From Jeotgalibacillus malaysiensis (GTDB lineage Bacteria > Bacillota > Bacilli > Bacillales > Jeotgalibacillaceae), in NCBI GenBank assembly GCA_000818095.1, contig CP009416.1:2154501-2218500 (forward strand): DNA of 64,000 nucleotides, read 5' to 3'. How positions within the stretch are numbered: position 1 is the stretch's first letter; each line of letters opens with the position of its first letter. The position numbers and the translations under genes were made by a program. The notes beneath the pieces were generated by a model. The model was given only the letters and a program-made list of their open reading frames with translations, had not been told where the DNA came from and made no database searches. Shown here in pieces: positions 47,254-57,427 of the stretch.

Positions 47254-49665
47254 TTACGAACGCAATTCTGCGCCGGTTTTTTCTTTTACTGCATCAAGCA
47301 CTTTATTGTGTGCTTTAACAACTTCTTCATCTGTCAGCGTACGTTCAGGGTCCATGTACGTTAGTGAGAATGCGAGGGATTTTTTGCCCTCTTCCATTTT
47401 ATCTCCCTGGTACAGGTCGAATATCTGTACGTTTTTCAGCAGTTTGCCACCAGCTTCTTTAATGATGGCTTCGAGGGTTCCTGCAGCAACGTCTCTGTCT
47501 GTTACAAGTGCGATATCTCTTGAGATTGAAGGATATCTAGGGATCGCACTATATTTAAGAGGCGCCGTTTCATTACCATAGATGTCTTCAAGCTTGATTT
47601 CAAATACGTACGTTTCTTTCAGATCAAGCTCTTTTGCTTTTACAGGATGAACCTGACCCACAATACCGATCTGCTGATCTTTATAGAATACAGCAGCCGT
47701 TCTGCCCGGGTGCATATGGTCCATTTTAGCTGCTTCGTAACGGATATCACTGCTGATCCCAAGTTTTTCCCACAGCGCGTCAAGGATCCCTTTTGCTACA
47801 TAGAAATCAACCTGTTTTTTTTCGCCCTGCCATGGATGCAGCTGCCAAAGACCTGTCAGTGCACCTGCAAGATGTTCTTCTTCGTTCGGAAGCTCTGACC
47901 CTTCAGCAAGGAATACTGATCCTGTCTCATAAAATGCTGAAGATTCTTTTTGTCTTGCGCTGTTATAAGAAACACTTTCAAGCAGCTGAGGAATGATACT
48001 TTGTCTGAGCTGACTTCTTTCTTCACTCATCGGCATCATCAGCTCAACCGGTGTTTTTACATCAAGTGCGAATTCAGTGACTTTCTGCTGATTCGTTAAT
48101 GAGTACGTTACGGCCTGCACAAGTCCTGCGCCTTCCATTGTCTGACGGATCAGACGGCGTTTTTGCTGGCGTGGTGATAAGCCGCCCGGGTTCGTTTCAT
48201 GTACTGGTAGTGTCATTGGGATATTGTCATAACCATATAGACGTGCAACTTCCTCAATCAGGTCCTCTTCAATTTCAAGATCTCCGCGTCTGGTTGGAGC
48301 TAAAACGGTAATGAGACCTTCGCTTGCTGACGCATCAATTTGTAATCTGCGGAAAATATCCAGTACTGTTTCTTCCGTCAGCTCTGTACCTGTCACACGG
48401 TTGATTTTTTCAAGTGTGATTGAGATTTCCTTTTCCTGAATAACCATATGGTCCGCTGCTGAAGTACCTGAGAGTACTTTTCCACCTGCATAAAGTGATA
48501 ACAGCTGTGCTGCACGCTCTGCGGCAAGTGCCGCACGTTTCGGGTCAACGCCTTTTTCAAAACGTGAGCTTGCTTCACTGCGCAGGCCGATTTCTTTTGA
48601 TGTCTGACGGACTGATGATGGCGCGAAATAAGCTGATTCAATCACGACATTAACTGTCTGATCCGTTACTTCACTATCATATCCACCCATCACACCGGCA
48701 ATTGCCATTGGTACTTCGCCGTTTGTGATGACAAGATGATTTTCGCTCAAGCTTCTTTCAGCTTCATCAAGTGTTTTGATCTTTTCACCCTGTTTTGCAA
48801 GGCGAATCACAATTTCACCTGTTTTGATCTGATCCAGGTCAAATGCATGGAGCGGCTGACCGTATTCAATTAAAATGTAGTTCGTAATATCGACTACATT
48901 GTTATGCGGTCTGATCCCTGCAGCAACAAGACGGTTTTTCATCCACTGCGGGGATTCACCGACTTTTACATCCTTCACGACTTTCGCAAGGTAGATTGGA
49001 TTTTCATCCACTGCTTCAACACGCACCTTAATTGCATCTTCTGCACGCTCGTCTACTGTCTCATAGCTGAGATCCGGAAGCTTTACAGGACGGTCTAAAA
49101 TTGCACCAGTTTCATAAGCGACGCCAATCATGCTCATTGCATCTGCACGGTTAGGTGTCAGGCCAAGCTCAAGCACTGCATCATCAAGCATTAGTGCTTC
49201 AAGTGCATCTGCACCGACTTCTGCATTTTGAGGGAAATTAAAAATACCTTCCGCGTACTTTTTCTCAACGAGCTTCGCTTCAACACCAAGCTCCTGCAGT
49301 GAACAGATCATTCCGTGAGAAGCTTCTCCGCGGAGTTTTGCTTTTTTAATTTTAAAGTTACCCGGCAGCACCGCGCCAACCTTTGCAACAGCTACTTTCT
49401 GACCTGCTGCAACATTTGGTGCACCACAGATAATCTGTACATTTTCTTCTTCACCAACATCCACCTGACAAATATTTAACTTATCAGCTTCAGGGTGTTT
49501 TTCACATGATACAACGTGTCCGATCACTACGTTTTCAATACCATTTGCAGGAATCTCAACACCTTCTACTTCAATTCCTGAACGGGTAATTTTTTCAGCA
49601 AGTTCATCAGGCGTCACGCCGGATAAATCGATATATTCTTCAAGCCATTTATAAGATACAAACAT
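47254..49665 (-). CDS. pheT: Phenylalanyl-tRNA synthetase beta subunit
   Basis: An 803-residue subunit. The N-terminal tRNA-binding (EMAP-like) domain spans about residues 40-150 ([20 protein letters not shown]). B3/B4 editing and B5 domains follow, and a C-terminal ferredoxin-fold anticodon-binding domain (about 710-800, [11 protein letters not shown]) ends it. It forms the alpha2-beta2 enzyme with PheS, 12 bases upstream. Confidence 0.97.
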   Translation of the reverse strand: MFVSYKWLEEYIDLSGVTPDELAEKITRSGIEVEGVEIPANGIENVVIGHVVSCEKHPEADKLNICQVDVGEEENVQIICGAPNVAAGQKVAVAKVGAVLPGNFKIKKAKLRGEASHGMICSLQELGVEAKLVEKKYAEGIFNFPQNAEVGADALEALMLDDAVLELGLTPNRADAMSMIGVAYETGAILDRPVKLPDLSYETVDERAEDAIKVRVEAVDENPIYLAKVVKDVKVGESPQWMKNRLVAAGIRPHNNVVDITNYILIEYGQPLHAFDLDQIKTGEIVIRLAKQGEKIKTLDEAERSLSENHLVITNGEVPMAIAGVMGGYDSEVTDQTVNVVIESAYFAPSSVRQTSKEIGLRSEASSRFEKGVDPKRAALAAERAAQLLSLYAGGKVLSGTSAADHMVIQEKEISITLEKINRVTGTELTEETVLDIFRRLQIDASASEGLITVLAPTRRGDLEIEEDLIEEVARLYGYDNIPMTLPVHETNPGGLSPRQQKRRLIRQTMEGAGLVQAVTYSLTNQQKVTEFALDVKTPVELMMPMSEERSQLRQSIIPQLLESVSYNSARQKESSAFYETGSVFLAEGSELPNEEEHLAGALTGLWQLHPWQGEKKQVDFYVAKGILDALWEKLGISSDIRYEAAKMDHMHPGRTAAVFYKDQQIGIVGQVHPVKAKELDLKETYVFEIKLEDIYGNETAPLKYSAIPRYPSISRDIALVTDRDVAAGTLEAIIKEAGGKLLKNVQIFDLYQGDKMEEGKKSLAFSLTYMDPERTLTDEEVVKAHNKVLDAVKEKTGAELRS

Positions 49666-49677
49666 GGTTCATCCTCC

Positions 49678-50721
49678 TTAGCGAATTTCTTTACGGGCGA
49701 ATTGTTTTAAGAAACGGTCATCATTTGTATAGAAATGACGGATATCATCAATTCCATATTTCAGCATCGCAATCCGCTCAGGTCCCATTCCAAATGCGAA
49801 CCCTGTGTATTTCTCAGGATCAAATCCAGCCATTTTGAGTACATTCGGATGTACCATTCCAGCTCCAAGGATTTCAATCCAGCCGGTTCCTTTACATACG
49901 CTGCAGCCTTTTCCACCACAGATCTTACATGAAATATCCATTTCAACTGAAGGCTCTGTAAATGGGAAAAAACTTGGACGCAATCTGATTTCACGGTCTT
50001 CACCGAACATTTTCTTAGCAAAAACGTTAAGCGTTCCTTTCAAATCACTCATACGGATATTTTCATCCACCACTAGCCCTTCAATCTGCATGAACTGATG
50101 AGAGTGCGTTGCATCATCGTTATCGCGGCGATACACTTTACCAGGGCAGATAATTTTCACAGGACCTTTACCTGCATGACGCTCCATTGTTCTTGCCTGC
50201 ACCGGTGATGTATGTGTTCTGAGCAGAACGTCTTCTGTGATGTAAAATGAATCCTGCATATCGCGTGCCGGGTGACCTTTTGGCAGGTTAAGCGCTTCGA
50301 AGTTGTAGTAATCCTTTTCAACTTCCGGGCCCTCTTCAACTGTGTAACCCATCGAAATAAACAGGTCTTCAATTTCCTCAATGACTTGTGTCAGCGGGTG
50401 TGCATGGCCTGCCGGCACCGGGCGCCCAGGAAGCGTTACGTCAATTGACTCTTCAGCCAGCTGCTTTTCAACTGCTTCCTTTTCAAGACCTTCCTGCTTT
50501 TCTTCAATTGAATTTGTAATGCTGTCACGTACTTCATTTGCTAGCGCACCCATTTTCGGGCGTTCTTCAGCAGAGAGTTTCCCCATCCCTTTTAAGACTT
50601 CAGTGATCGGTCCTTTTTTACCGAGATAAGCGACTCTGACATCATTTAATTCTTTTAAATCACTGGCATGCTGAACTTTTTCAAGTGCTTCCTGCTTTAA
50701 TTCCTGTAATCGTTGTTCCAT
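49678..50721 (-). CDS. pheS: Phenylalanyl-tRNA synthetase alpha subunit
   Basis: A 347-residue class II catalytic subunit: N-terminal coiled coil (about 1-85), motif 2 region [30 protein letters not shown] and motif 3 [17 protein letters not shown]. It also carries a [14 protein letters not shown] cysteine cluster. It follows a T-box leader. Confidence 0.97.
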   Translation of the reverse strand: MEQRLQELKQEALEKVQHASDLKELNDVRVAYLGKKGPITEVLKGMGKLSAEERPKMGALANEVRDSITNSIEEKQEGLEKEAVEKQLAEESIDVTLPGRPVPAGHAHPLTQVIEEIEDLFISMGYTVEEGPEVEKDYYNFEALNLPKGHPARDMQDSFYITEDVLLRTHTSPVQARTMERHAGKGPVKIICPGKVYRRDNDDATHSHQFMQIEGLVVDENIRMSDLKGTLNVFAKKMFGEDREIRLRPSFFPFTEPSVEMDISCKICGGKGCSVCKGTGWIEILGAGMVHPNVLKMAGFDPEKYTGFAFGMGPERIAMLKYGIDDIRHFYTNDDRFLKQFARKEIR

Positions 50722-50747
50722 GTATGCGTTCCTCCTTTATTTCAATA

Positions 50748-51030
50748 CAAAAAAGCACTCCATCCCTGGTAAAAGGGACGAAGTGCTTAGATTCCGTGGT
50801 ACCACCCTGATTGATCTGTTAAAAACAAACCCGCTCATAAGACTGATAACGGCGTTTAGCCGGTACACCTTTACGCATTAAAGCGGTCCCGGTGACAACT
50901 CTGGAGGTGAACTTCATCAATAGTCTCTGCAGGCAGATTTTCAGTCCAGGATCCGCCTTCCCTATTCAACAGATTGACCAGATTACTCTTCTCCGTCAAC
51001 GTTTTTCAATTCATTCCTCAACAAGTATAT
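50748..51030 (-). promoter_or_regulatory. T-box leader of pheST (specifier UUC)
   Basis: The T-box GGGTGGTACCACGG lies at about 50795-50810. It is followed by a terminator (50748-50788) pairing AAGCACTTCGTCCC with GGGATGGAGTGCTT plus T6. At the foot of Stem I, GGAG pairs with CTCC. The loop opposite the AAGAGTAA strand contains GAAGTTCAC, with TTC (50909-50911), a phenylalanine codon. A possible promoter is TTGTCT (51051-51056) with TAGTAT after 17 bases. Confidence 0.92.
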
Positions 51031-51057
51031 ACTACTTTTTGAAAAATTTAAAGACAA

Positions 51058-51801
51058 TCATTCACCTTTTAACTGATAGAGCAGAATCCCCGCTGCAATC
51101 GCAACGTTGAGCGATTCGCTTTTGCCATAGATCGGTATATAGAGGTTCTGATCCGTCAGCGCAAGCAGTTCATTATTAACGCCTGCTCCTTCATTCCCCA
51201 TGATCAGCGCAAACTTTTCACCCGCTTTAGCTTCCTTGTATGTTACAGCTCCCTGAAGTGAAGTCCCGTACACAGGAATTCCACTCTCTTTGCAGTGTTC
51301 TATACTTGAAAACAGATCCTGCTTTAATATTGGCAGGTGAAAATGACTGCCCTGTGCTGAACGTAACACTTTCGCATTGTAAGGATCGGCTGTTCCTTTG
51401 CCAAGGATCACTGCATCCATTCCCGCAGCGTCAGCCGTTCTGATCATCGTTCCGATATTGCCGGGATCCTGAATCGCATCAAGCATCAGAATATTCGATG
51501 CCTGTAATGACTCAAATTGTACTTCCGGCTGTCTGCAAACAGCAAAAACCCCTTGAGTGTGCTCCGTCTCAGCCAGCGCTAAAGAAATCTCTTCTGTGAC
51601 AAAATGTACCTCAACTGCATCCATATAAGAAGGCAGTTCAACCCCTTCCTTTATGATCGCCTCGATCACTGCATCTGCTTTGATCGCTTCTTCAGTCAGA
51701 TGCCAGCCTTCTACAAGAAATAAGCCACTTTTATCACGGCCTTTTTTCGTCGTCAGCTTTTTCCACTCTTTTACCTTTGTATTTTGCAGTGATTGAATCA
51801 C
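51058..51801 (-). CDS. ysgA: SpoU/TrmH-family RNA 2'-O-methyltransferase (YsgA-like)
   Basis: A 247-residue protein. The N-terminal substrate-binding domain starts VIQSLQNTKVKEWKKLTTKK. The SPOUT knot has LDAIQDPGNIGTMIRTADAAG (motif 1), LIMGNEGAGVN (motif 2) and IPIYGKSESLNVAIAAGILL (motif 3). The exact rRNA site is not known from sequence. GTG at 51801, 8 bases after GAGGAG, is the likely start; the frame to 51831 extends beyond the ribosome binding site. Confidence 0.92.
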   Translation of the reverse strand: MIQSLQNTKVKEWKKLTTKKGRDKSGLFLVEGWHLTEEAIKADAVIEAIIKEGVELPSYMDAVEVHFVTEEISLALAETEHTQGVFAVCRQPEVQFESLQASNILMLDAIQDPGNIGTMIRTADAAGMDAVILGKGTADPYNAKVLRSAQGSHFHLPILKQDLFSSIEHCKESGIPVYGTSLQGAVTYKEAKAGEKFALIMGNEGAGVNNELLALTDQNLYIPIYGKSESLNVAIAAGILLYQLKGE

Positions 51802-51906
51802 GTGTATGCACTCCTCTATTATCGATTTCACTATTATAGCGGATTTTTATGTATAGACATAGTGAATGCGGAGAAAATAATGGTATCAAAGAATGGAGGG
51901 TACCTA

Positions 51907-52116
51907 ATGAACTTAAATATCAGACAAACAGTGATGCATAATGTGAAAGACAATAATATTGAACAATTACAGGATACGATTGTGGACTCGATTCAAAGAG
52001 AAGAAGAGCAGTTACTTCCGGGTCTAGGTGTATTGTTTGAGATCATCTGGAAAGAAAGCGCCGCTGAAGAACAGCAGCGCATGCTTCAAACGCTAGAAAA
52101 CGGCTTAAAGCATTAA
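51907..52116 (+). CDS. sspI: Small acid-soluble spore protein SspI
   Basis: A 69-residue minor spore protein of the SspI family: MNLNIRQTVMHNV, then TIVDSIQ, LLPGLGVLFEIIW. GGAGGG is 6 bases before the ATG. In B. subtilis it is made in the forespore. It lies divergent from ysgA, and its 3' end overlaps the next minus-strand gene by 4 bp. Confidence 0.93.
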   Translation: MNLNIRQTVMHNVKDNNIEQLQDTIVDSIQREEEQLLPGLGVLFEIIWKESAAEEQQRMLQTLENGLKH

Positions 52117-52565
52117 GTATTCAACAGAAAATCAATTCCAAATATCGCTGCATAACCAAACGCAAGTGTCCAAATGGCAATACTGACTACCTGCCAGATT
52201 AGCACCCGCGTCTTATCAGCGCCTAACGATAAAGCGATAAAAGCTGCAATATGCGTGCCAATCAGAATTGGTCCTAGCAAAGACAGGCCCGGGAGACCAT
52301 ATTTGTTCCATATATTCCGGGCTCGGGTCTGGCGTTTATTTTCTTTAGTCGTTTGCTTCTTTTCATTTCTTTTTGCTAAGTATTCTTTTACTTTTTGAAA
52401 TAATACGATAAGCAGAAACACAGTAAGCAGATTACCCGCAAATCCGGTTACCATCACCCAGAATGGTGACAGGCCTCTCAGGATTCCAAGCGGCACAACA
52501 AGCGCAATCTCAAGCCATGGTGTTGCGGCTGCGAGGAATAAAAGCGCATATTCAACAAGTAGCAT
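52113..52565 (-). CDS. Small multidrug-export-type membrane protein
   Basis: A 150-residue protein with about four hydrophobic segments and the pattern of the putative small multidrug export family (ATPWLEIALVVPLGI; PGLSLLGPILIGTHIAAFIA). A basic cytoplasmic loop lies at about residues 62-88. Transport activity is inferred only from the family name. Confidence 0.78.
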   Translation of the reverse strand: MLLVEYALLFLAAATPWLEIALVVPLGILRGLSPFWVMVTGFAGNLLTVFLLIVLFQKVKEYLAKRNEKKQTTKENKRQTRARNIWNKYGLPGLSLLGPILIGTHIAAFIALSLGADKTRVLIWQVVSIAIWTLAFGYAAIFGIDFLLNT

Positions 52566-52611
52566 ATGGTGACTCCTTTAGATTTGATTTACTTCATTCA
52601 GTATAGCATGT

Positions 52612-52643
52612 AAAAAGATGCCCCCGCTAAGAGGCATCTTTTC
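52612..52643 (-). terminator. Terminator after the M42 peptidase
   Basis: AAAAGATGCC pairs with GGCATCTTTT (loop about 10 bases) on the minus strand. Confidence 0.8.
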
Positions 52644-52645
52644 AT

Positions 52646-53731
52646 TTAGTCAAATGTAATTGTATTGACTGCGTCGCGGTCAAGTTTTTTAACAACTTCT
52701 ACGATCAGTTTTACTGCATTTTCATAATCATCTTTATGAATCATCGCTGCATGTGAGTGAATGTAGCGTGACGCAACTGTAATCGCAATTGAAGGTGCAC
52801 CGGTTGCAGATAAATGGATTGAACCTGCATCCGTTCCTCCGCCTGCAATTGCATCGAACTGATAAGGAATTCCGTGCTCATCTGCGATACTTGTGATGAA
52901 GTCTCTCAATCCTTTATGACCAACCATTGATGCATCATAAAGAATAATCTGAGGCCCCTTACCCATTTTAGAGCTTGCTTCTTTGGCCGTTACACCAGGT
53001 GTGTCACCTGCAATCCCTACATCAACTGCGATACCGATATCAGGATTCACAGCAGCTGCAGCTGTGCGTGCACCGCGCAGACCAACTTCCTCCTGAACAG
53101 TACCGACGCCGAATACTTCATTCGGGTGCTCCTGACCCTTCAGCTGTCTTAATACATCAATAGCAATGGCACAGCCGATTCTGTTATCCCAGGCTTTTGC
53201 CAAAAGCATCTTGTCATTGTTCATCACCGTGAATTCAAAATAAGGCACAGCCATATCACCAGGTGTAACACCCCACTCGACTGCCTCTTCTCTTGATGAA
53301 GCACCGATATCAATGAACATATCTTTAATATCAACCGGCTTTTTACGCGCTTCAGGAGGCAGAATGTGTGGCGGTTTTGAACCGATTACACCTGTGATAT
53401 CCCCTTTTTTCGTCACGATTGTCACACGCTGCGCAAGCATTACCTGTGACCACCAGCCTCCAACCGTCTGGAACTTAAGAAAACCTTTATCATCGATCTG
53501 AGTGATCATGAATCCTACTTCATCAAGGTGCCCGGCAACCATTACACGAGGACCGCCAGCTTCACCTGATTTTTTAGCAATTAAACTGCCAATACCGTCT
53601 GTAGTTACTTCATCTGCAAACGGTGATATGTATTTTTTCATAACCTCTCTCGGTTCACGCTCGTTACCAGGAATTCCTTTAGCATCAGTTAAATCTTTCA
53701 GCATTGTCAGCTGCTCATCATACTTTGTCAT
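52646..53731 (-). CDS. ysdC: M42-family metallo-aminopeptidase (YsdC-like)
   Basis: A 361-residue zinc-dependent peptidase of the FrvX/glutamyl-aminopeptidase family. The metal and catalytic residues are in [11 protein letters not shown] (His, Asp; about residue 66), [22 protein letters not shown] and YIHSHAAM. The natural peptide substrate is unknown. B. subtilis YsdC occupies a similar place near ysdAB. Confidence 0.92.
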   Translation of the reverse strand: MTKYDEQLTMLKDLTDAKGIPGNEREPREVMKKYISPFADEVTTDGIGSLIAKKSGEAGGPRVMVAGHLDEVGFMITQIDDKGFLKFQTVGGWWSQVMLAQRVTIVTKKGDITGVIGSKPPHILPPEARKKPVDIKDMFIDIGASSREEAVEWGVTPGDMAVPYFEFTVMNNDKMLLAKAWDNRIGCAIAIDVLRQLKGQEHPNEVFGVGTVQEEVGLRGARTAAAAVNPDIGIAVDVGIAGDTPGVTAKEASSKMGKGPQIILYDASMVGHKGLRDFITSIADEHGIPYQFDAIAGGGTDAGSIHLSATGAPSIAITVASRYIHSHAAMIHKDDYENAVKLIVEVVKKLDRDAVNTITFD

Positions 53732-53794
53732 TTCTTCGCCTCCCTAACTTATTACCAAGCAATATTATACCACTTCGACTGAGTATTCACAAAA

Positions 53795-54280
53795 TTAGTA
53801 TTTATTTTTTTGACGCTCAACGTTTACTTCATTTTTTTCTTTATACGCACGGATCGTATCCTCAGCAGAGAAATCAAGTTTTTCTCCAATTAATAAATAC
53901 ACATGCCACATTTGATCATAACGCTCCTGCGTATGCGACTTGGCAAATTCGCTGATATGACGATTGAACTGCAGAAATAACGACGTCAGTGAATCATCTG
54001 TTTTAAAAACCGTTTTCTGGTCAAATCTCAGGTCTGTTTCGAGCCCGATTGATAATAAAAAGTGGATACCATCCACGTATTCTTCTAGAATGACACTTTT
54101 TTCAGATGGTCCCTTCAAGCTCCAGAACTTAAAACATCTGGTTTCGTTAGCAAGCTCACCCGCTTCAACAAATAATGCAAGAAGCTTATCCTGTAATAAA
54201 TTCTTTTCTGTCAGACCGTGCTCTTTCTCAATAAATGAATCAAGTTCATATTGCATTAGGTAAAGTTCGTTCCAATTCAT
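53795..54280 (-). CDS. Dimeric dUTPase-like all-alpha NTP pyrophosphatase
   Basis: A 161-residue protein of the dUTPase_2 / MazG-like class. The metal-binding helix LFVEAGELANETRCFKFWS gives the ExxE motif, and a second EEYVDGIHFLLSIG block gives E/D ligands. It should hydrolyse dUTP to dUMP. ATG at 54280 is 8 bases after GGGAG; a GTG at 54289 overlaps that site. I do not recall it at this place in B. subtilis. Confidence 0.85.
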   Translation of the reverse strand: MNWNELYLMQYELDSFIEKEHGLTEKNLLQDKLLALFVEAGELANETRCFKFWSLKGPSEKSVILEEYVDGIHFLLSIGLETDLRFDQKTVFKTDDSLTSLFLQFNRHISEFAKSHTQERYDQMWHVYLLIGEKLDFSAEDTIRAYKEKNEVNVERQKNKY

Positions 54281-54327
54281 CTTATTCACTCCCTCTCACA
54301 CAGTGTAACAAAATTTTAATTCAAAAT

Positions 54328-54354
54328 TGAAACTTTCAGCGAAACCAAACCGTA
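54328..54354 (+). promoter_or_regulatory. SigW-type promoter of ysdB
   Basis: TGAAAC (54328-54333), 17 bases, CGTA (54351-54354), compared with the SigW pattern TGAAAC-N16/17-CGTA. It lies 31 bases before the ysdB start. Confidence 0.72.
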
Positions 54355-54385
54355 TGTGTAGTATCTAGATGACAGGGGGTCCCGC

Positions 54386-54775
54386 ATGATCTTAATATTA
54401 TTACGGGTAGCGATTACTTTATTAATCCTTTATTTACTATATAAAGGGATTAAATATTTATTTGATCCTAAACGAAAACTTGAACTGGCTCATGAAAAAG
54501 AAGAATATTTTTTCCACGACGATGCACGCAATCCGAGAAAAAACTTTTTTATTACGTATAAAGGGGTCATGTTTCAAGGGGAAAAATATCTCGGGGAAGC
54601 AGACAAATCCTTTGATGTCATTAATATTTTTGTCTGGCCGGATGATCCATCTAATCTTCAGGGCTTCAGAGTCGAAGATTTTCGCTTCATGGAAACTGAA
54701 ATCAAAAGTAATTACCCTCATGCTAAAATTGACTGGAAAAGCCCGATCAGAGAACTTTTGGGTAAAAAAAGCTAA
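54386..54775 (+). CDS. ysdB: SigW-pathway membrane-anchored protein YsdB
   Basis: A 129-residue protein with one N-terminal membrane helix (about 2-20, ILILLRVAITLLILYLLY) and a soluble domain (KRKLELAHEKEEYFFHDDA; FRVEDFRFMETEIKSNYP). In B. subtilis it is linked to SigW control. A SigW-like promoter here fits. GGGGG lies 6 bases before the ATG. Confidence 0.9.
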   Translation: MILILLRVAITLLILYLLYKGIKYLFDPKRKLELAHEKEEYFFHDDARNPRKNFFITYKGVMFQGEKYLGEADKSFDVINIFVWPDDPSNLQGFRVEDFRFMETEIKSNYPHAKIDWKSPIRELLGKKS

Positions 54776-54802
54776 AAAAGCTGCCTTTGAGGCAGCTTTT
54801 TT
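54774..54802. terminator. Bidirectional terminator between ysdB and ysdA
   Basis: AAAAAAGCTGCCT pairs with GGCAGCTTTTTT around TTGA. Confidence 0.92.
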
Positions 54803-55064
54803 ATCGTATGGCCCAAATAATCAAAGCACTGTGCAAAATAACGAGCACCGGCATACCGACTCTGAATGAGAAGTGCTTCGTTTTATGTCTGAAGAAATTC
54901 ATCCCCACCCATGAACCCAGTGCACCACCTAAAAGCGCAATCGTCCAGAGAGTTTTCTCAGAAATTCTGTACTCATCATTCCTCGCACGCTTCTTGTCAA
55001 CTTTCATTGAAATGAATCCGATGAGTGATAAAACAAAATAATAAACCGTAAACACCGTTTCCAA
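54801..55064 (-). CDS. ysdA: DUF1294 membrane protein (YsdA-like)
   Basis: An 87-residue protein with two to three hydrophobic segments and the DUF1294 pattern (SMKVDKKRARNDEYRISEKT; LLGGALGSWVGMNFFRHKTK). Function is unknown. It follows rplT as in B. subtilis, with repeat copy D in the gap. Confidence 0.87.
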   Translation of the reverse strand: METVFTVYYFVLSLIGFISMKVDKKRARNDEYRISEKTLWTIALLGGALGSWVGMNFFRHKTKHFSFRVGMPVLVILHSALIIWAIR

Positions 55065-55184
55065 AAAGACACCTCTATTTATTAGCGAATTTTATTCTTA
55101 TCTTTATTACTGTCAATTATTATATAGAATTTTTAATCGTCTGTCCCTATTGCGATGATAAACACGATTTTTAAGTATGACCGA

Positions 55185-55311
55185 ACGATTTGCCTTCGAT
55201 CACGGCGAAGACTCCTGCGGCATGAAGGGCCAGGCGAGACCCCGCAGGCGGAGCCGAGGAGGCTTGCCGGACCGGCCGCGGAAAGCGAAGCCCTGACCGG
55301 AGACAAATCGT
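55185..55311 (-). repeat. Dispersed intergenic repeat, copy D (inverted)
   Basis: 127 bp with exact 8-bp terminal inverted repeats ACGATTTG (55185-55192) and CAAATCGT (55304-55311). The family core reads on the minus strand: GGCAAGCCTCCTCGGC, TCC, GCCTGCGGGGTCTCGCC. It lies between rplT and ysdA and is the only inverted copy. No gene is seen in 55065-55369. Confidence 0.83.
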
Positions 55312-55332
55312 GGTTCCATTAAGCCTAACTAC

Positions 55333-55361
55333 ATAAAAAGACTGCCCATAAAGGACAGCCT
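55333..55361 (-). terminator. Terminator of infC-rpmI-rplT
   Basis: AGGCTGTCC pairs with GGGCAGTC(T) around TTTAT, then TTTTTAT on the minus strand. Confidence 0.8.
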
Positions 55362-55369
55362 GATTGATA

Positions 55370-55735
<366 letters not shown>

Positions 55736-55770
55736 TTACCTCCTAATAAATCATGTTCGTTATTTTTAGA

Positions 55771-55959
55771 TTAGATCATATCTTTGATGCGCTTGTAATC
55801 GCCTGAAGACACAAGTGAGCCTTTGCGCAGTTTACGCTTAGCTTTTGTTGACTTGTTAGCGAAAAGGTGACTAGTGAATGCACGTGAACGCTTAAGTTTC
55901 CCTTTACCTGTCTTCTTGAAACGCTTAGCTGATCCACGGTGAGTTTTCATTTTTGGCAT
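55771..55959 (-). CDS. rpmI: Ribosomal protein L35
   Basis: A 62-residue 50S protein starting [20 protein letters not shown]. It ends RIKDMI, about four residues shorter than the B. subtilis protein. GGAGGA precedes the ATG at 55959; the frame open to 56004 would overlap infC. Confidence 0.97.
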   Translation of the reverse strand: MPKMKTHRGSAKRFKKTGKGKLKRSRAFTSHLFANKSTKAKRKLRKGSLVSSGDYKRIKDMI

Positions 55960-55981
55960 GAGTAGTATCCTCCTTAAATCA

Positions 55982-56500
55982 TTACTTTTCGTTCGTTGGT
56001 GCAAGCATGAGGAACATGCTGCGGCCGTCCATCTTAGGCTTCGTTTCTACTGTAGAGATATCTTTACACTCTTCAGCAAAACGCTCAAGCACTCTCTGGC
56101 CGATTTCTTTATGTGTAATGGCACGTCCGCGGAAACGGATAGAAGCTTTTACTTTGTCGCCTTTTTCAAGGAACTTCCGTGCATTACGAAGCTTTGTATT
56201 GAAATCATGTTCTTCAATTCCAGGGCTCAGACGAACCTCTTTTAAATTGATCACTTTTTGATTTTTACGTGCTTCTTTTTCTTTCTTCTGCTGTTCGAAT
56301 TTGAACTTACCATAGTCCATGATTCTTGCAACAGGCGGCTTAGCATTTGGTGCTACCAGAACGAGGTCAAGGTTGACGCGCGCAGCGATATCAAGCGCTT
56401 CATTCTTTGATTTCACACCCAGCTGTTCACCGTTTTGATCAATCAGACGCACCTCGCGTGAACGGATGCTTTCATTAATCTGCGTGTTGTCCTTGCTAAT
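55982..56500 (-). CDS. infC: Translation initiation factor IF-3 with AUU start codon
   Basis: A 172-residue protein: [17 protein letters not shown], then [38 protein letters not shown] and [11 protein letters not shown]. An upstream ATG (56596) lies inside the L20 leader. The strong GGAGGTG site is 7 bases before ATT at 56500 (ATT AGC AAG GAC), so translation should begin at AUU. That is the family's known means of IF3 self-control. Confidence 0.94.
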   Translation of the reverse strand: MSKDNTQINESIRSREVRLIDQNGEQLGVKSKNEALDIAARVNLDLVLVAPNAKPPVARIMDYGKFKFEQQKKEKEARKNQKVINLKEVRLSPGIEEHDFNTKLRNARKFLEKGDKVKASIRFRGRAITHKEIGQRVLERFAEECKDISTVETKPKMDGRSMFLMLAPTNEK

Positions 56501-56551
56501 AGTAATCCACCTCCGGATTGATTTTGAATACTTTTGCGACTCGTTTTCAGC

Positions 56552-56700
56552 AATAAAAAAAGCCGGAAACTTCTTCAGTCTCCCGCTACCATGCACATAC
56601 TACCCTGTTAAAGGAAATAAAATGCGTGTTACCATCCAGCTTAATCTGCCGGGAAGGTGAGAAGCGGGTGCCTCTGCTTGTACACAAATCCGTATTCGAT
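56552..56700 (-). promoter_or_regulatory. L20 leader with terminator, upstream of infC
   Basis: The infC leader contains the block GCACCCGCTTCTCACC (about 56655-56671), typical of Bacillus L20 leaders. A terminator at 56552-56587 pairs AGCGGGAGACT with AGTTTCCGGCT, then T7. L20 binding should favour the terminator. Confidence 0.85.
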
Positions 56701-56711
56701 TCACTCTTGCT

Positions 56712-56740
56712 ATTGTAGCAACTTCTGAGTTGAATGTCAA
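56712..56740 (-). promoter_or_regulatory. SigA promoter of infC operon
   Basis: TTGACA (56735-56740), 17 bases, TACAAT (56712-56717). Confidence 0.9.
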
Positions 56741-56909
56741 TCCAAGATCGTAATCAACAAAATTGATGATATCAGATTAACTGACATGAAGCAATACTTT
56801 TTCGACATGTTTCTGATTTATTCACCCTTTTTTCATATAATGACGTTTGAATTTATTCGCACAGGCTAAACCTAATATAATTATATTTAAATTTATGGAG
56901 GCGTTCACA

Positions 56910-57389
56910 ATGAAAGCACGGACCGTTATAACAGCAGCAGGAATCAGTTTATTACTTGCCGCCTGCGGAGAAGAAACAGAAACCGTTGAAGAGCCATCGC
57001 CTGAGGAAGTCAGTGAACAGGCAGATGAGCAGCCGGACACTGATCAGGCCGGTGGTGCAGATGAAACCGGCATCACCTTTTTAAGCTTTGAGATGGATGC
57101 TGATTATGAAGGAAACGATAATGATTTTGAGGTATCTTATGACAGTGAAGGCGCCGAGATCGAAGCATCTTACGAGAATGAACGTGACATGATGACAATG
57201 TCAGGAGACGATGCGTATCAGGAAATCCAGCCTGTGCTCAGTGAATTTGATTTCTCAATCGATTCAACAGATGAGGAGGTCATTGACACGATCATTGAAG
57301 GCTTTGAAGTTGAAGAAGGTTTCCAGTCGATTGAAATAGAAATAAAATTTGAAGACGGTACTGAAAAAGAGTATCAGCGTGGAAATTAA
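56910..57389 (+). CDS. Acidic YusW-like lipoprotein
   Basis: A 159-residue protein. A signal peptide with lipobox LLAAC makes Cys20 the likely lipidated residue (MKARTVITAAGISLLLAACG). A Glu/Asp-rich linker and a C-terminal domain that resembles the YusW family (EEVIDTIIEGFEVEEGFQSI) follow. GGAGG is 8 bases before the ATG at 56910; a frame from 56847 adds an unlikely leader. It is very acidic. Function is unknown. It lies alone between infC and thrS. Confidence 0.85.
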   Translation: MKARTVITAAGISLLLAACGEETETVEEPSPEEVSEQADEQPDTDQAGGADETGITFLSFEMDADYEGNDNDFEVSYDSEGAEIEASYENERDMMTMSGDDAYQEIQPVLSEFDFSIDSTDEEVIDTIIEGFEVEEGFQSIEIEIKFEDGTEKEYQRGN

Positions 57390-57427
57390 AAAATCTGCCG
57401 GGAGCACCCTCCCGGCAGATTTTTTTA
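57389..57427. terminator. Bidirectional terminator between the lipoprotein and thrS
   Basis: AAAAAATCTGCCGGGAG pairs with CTCCCGGCAGATTTTTTT around CACC. Confidence 0.93.

Noticed and set aside
51840-51890. SigG promoter for sspI
   Set aside because: TGTATA near 51850 could be a -35, but no acceptable CATNNTA -10 stands at the right distance.
51793-51906. Longer start for sspI
   Set aside because: It would overlap ysgA and its ribosome binding site; the SspI family begins at MNLNIRQ, which has its own strong site.
56501-56596. ATG-started longer infC
   Set aside because: The extra residues are translated from the L20 leader terminator; AUU at 56500 fits IF3 and the ribosome binding site.
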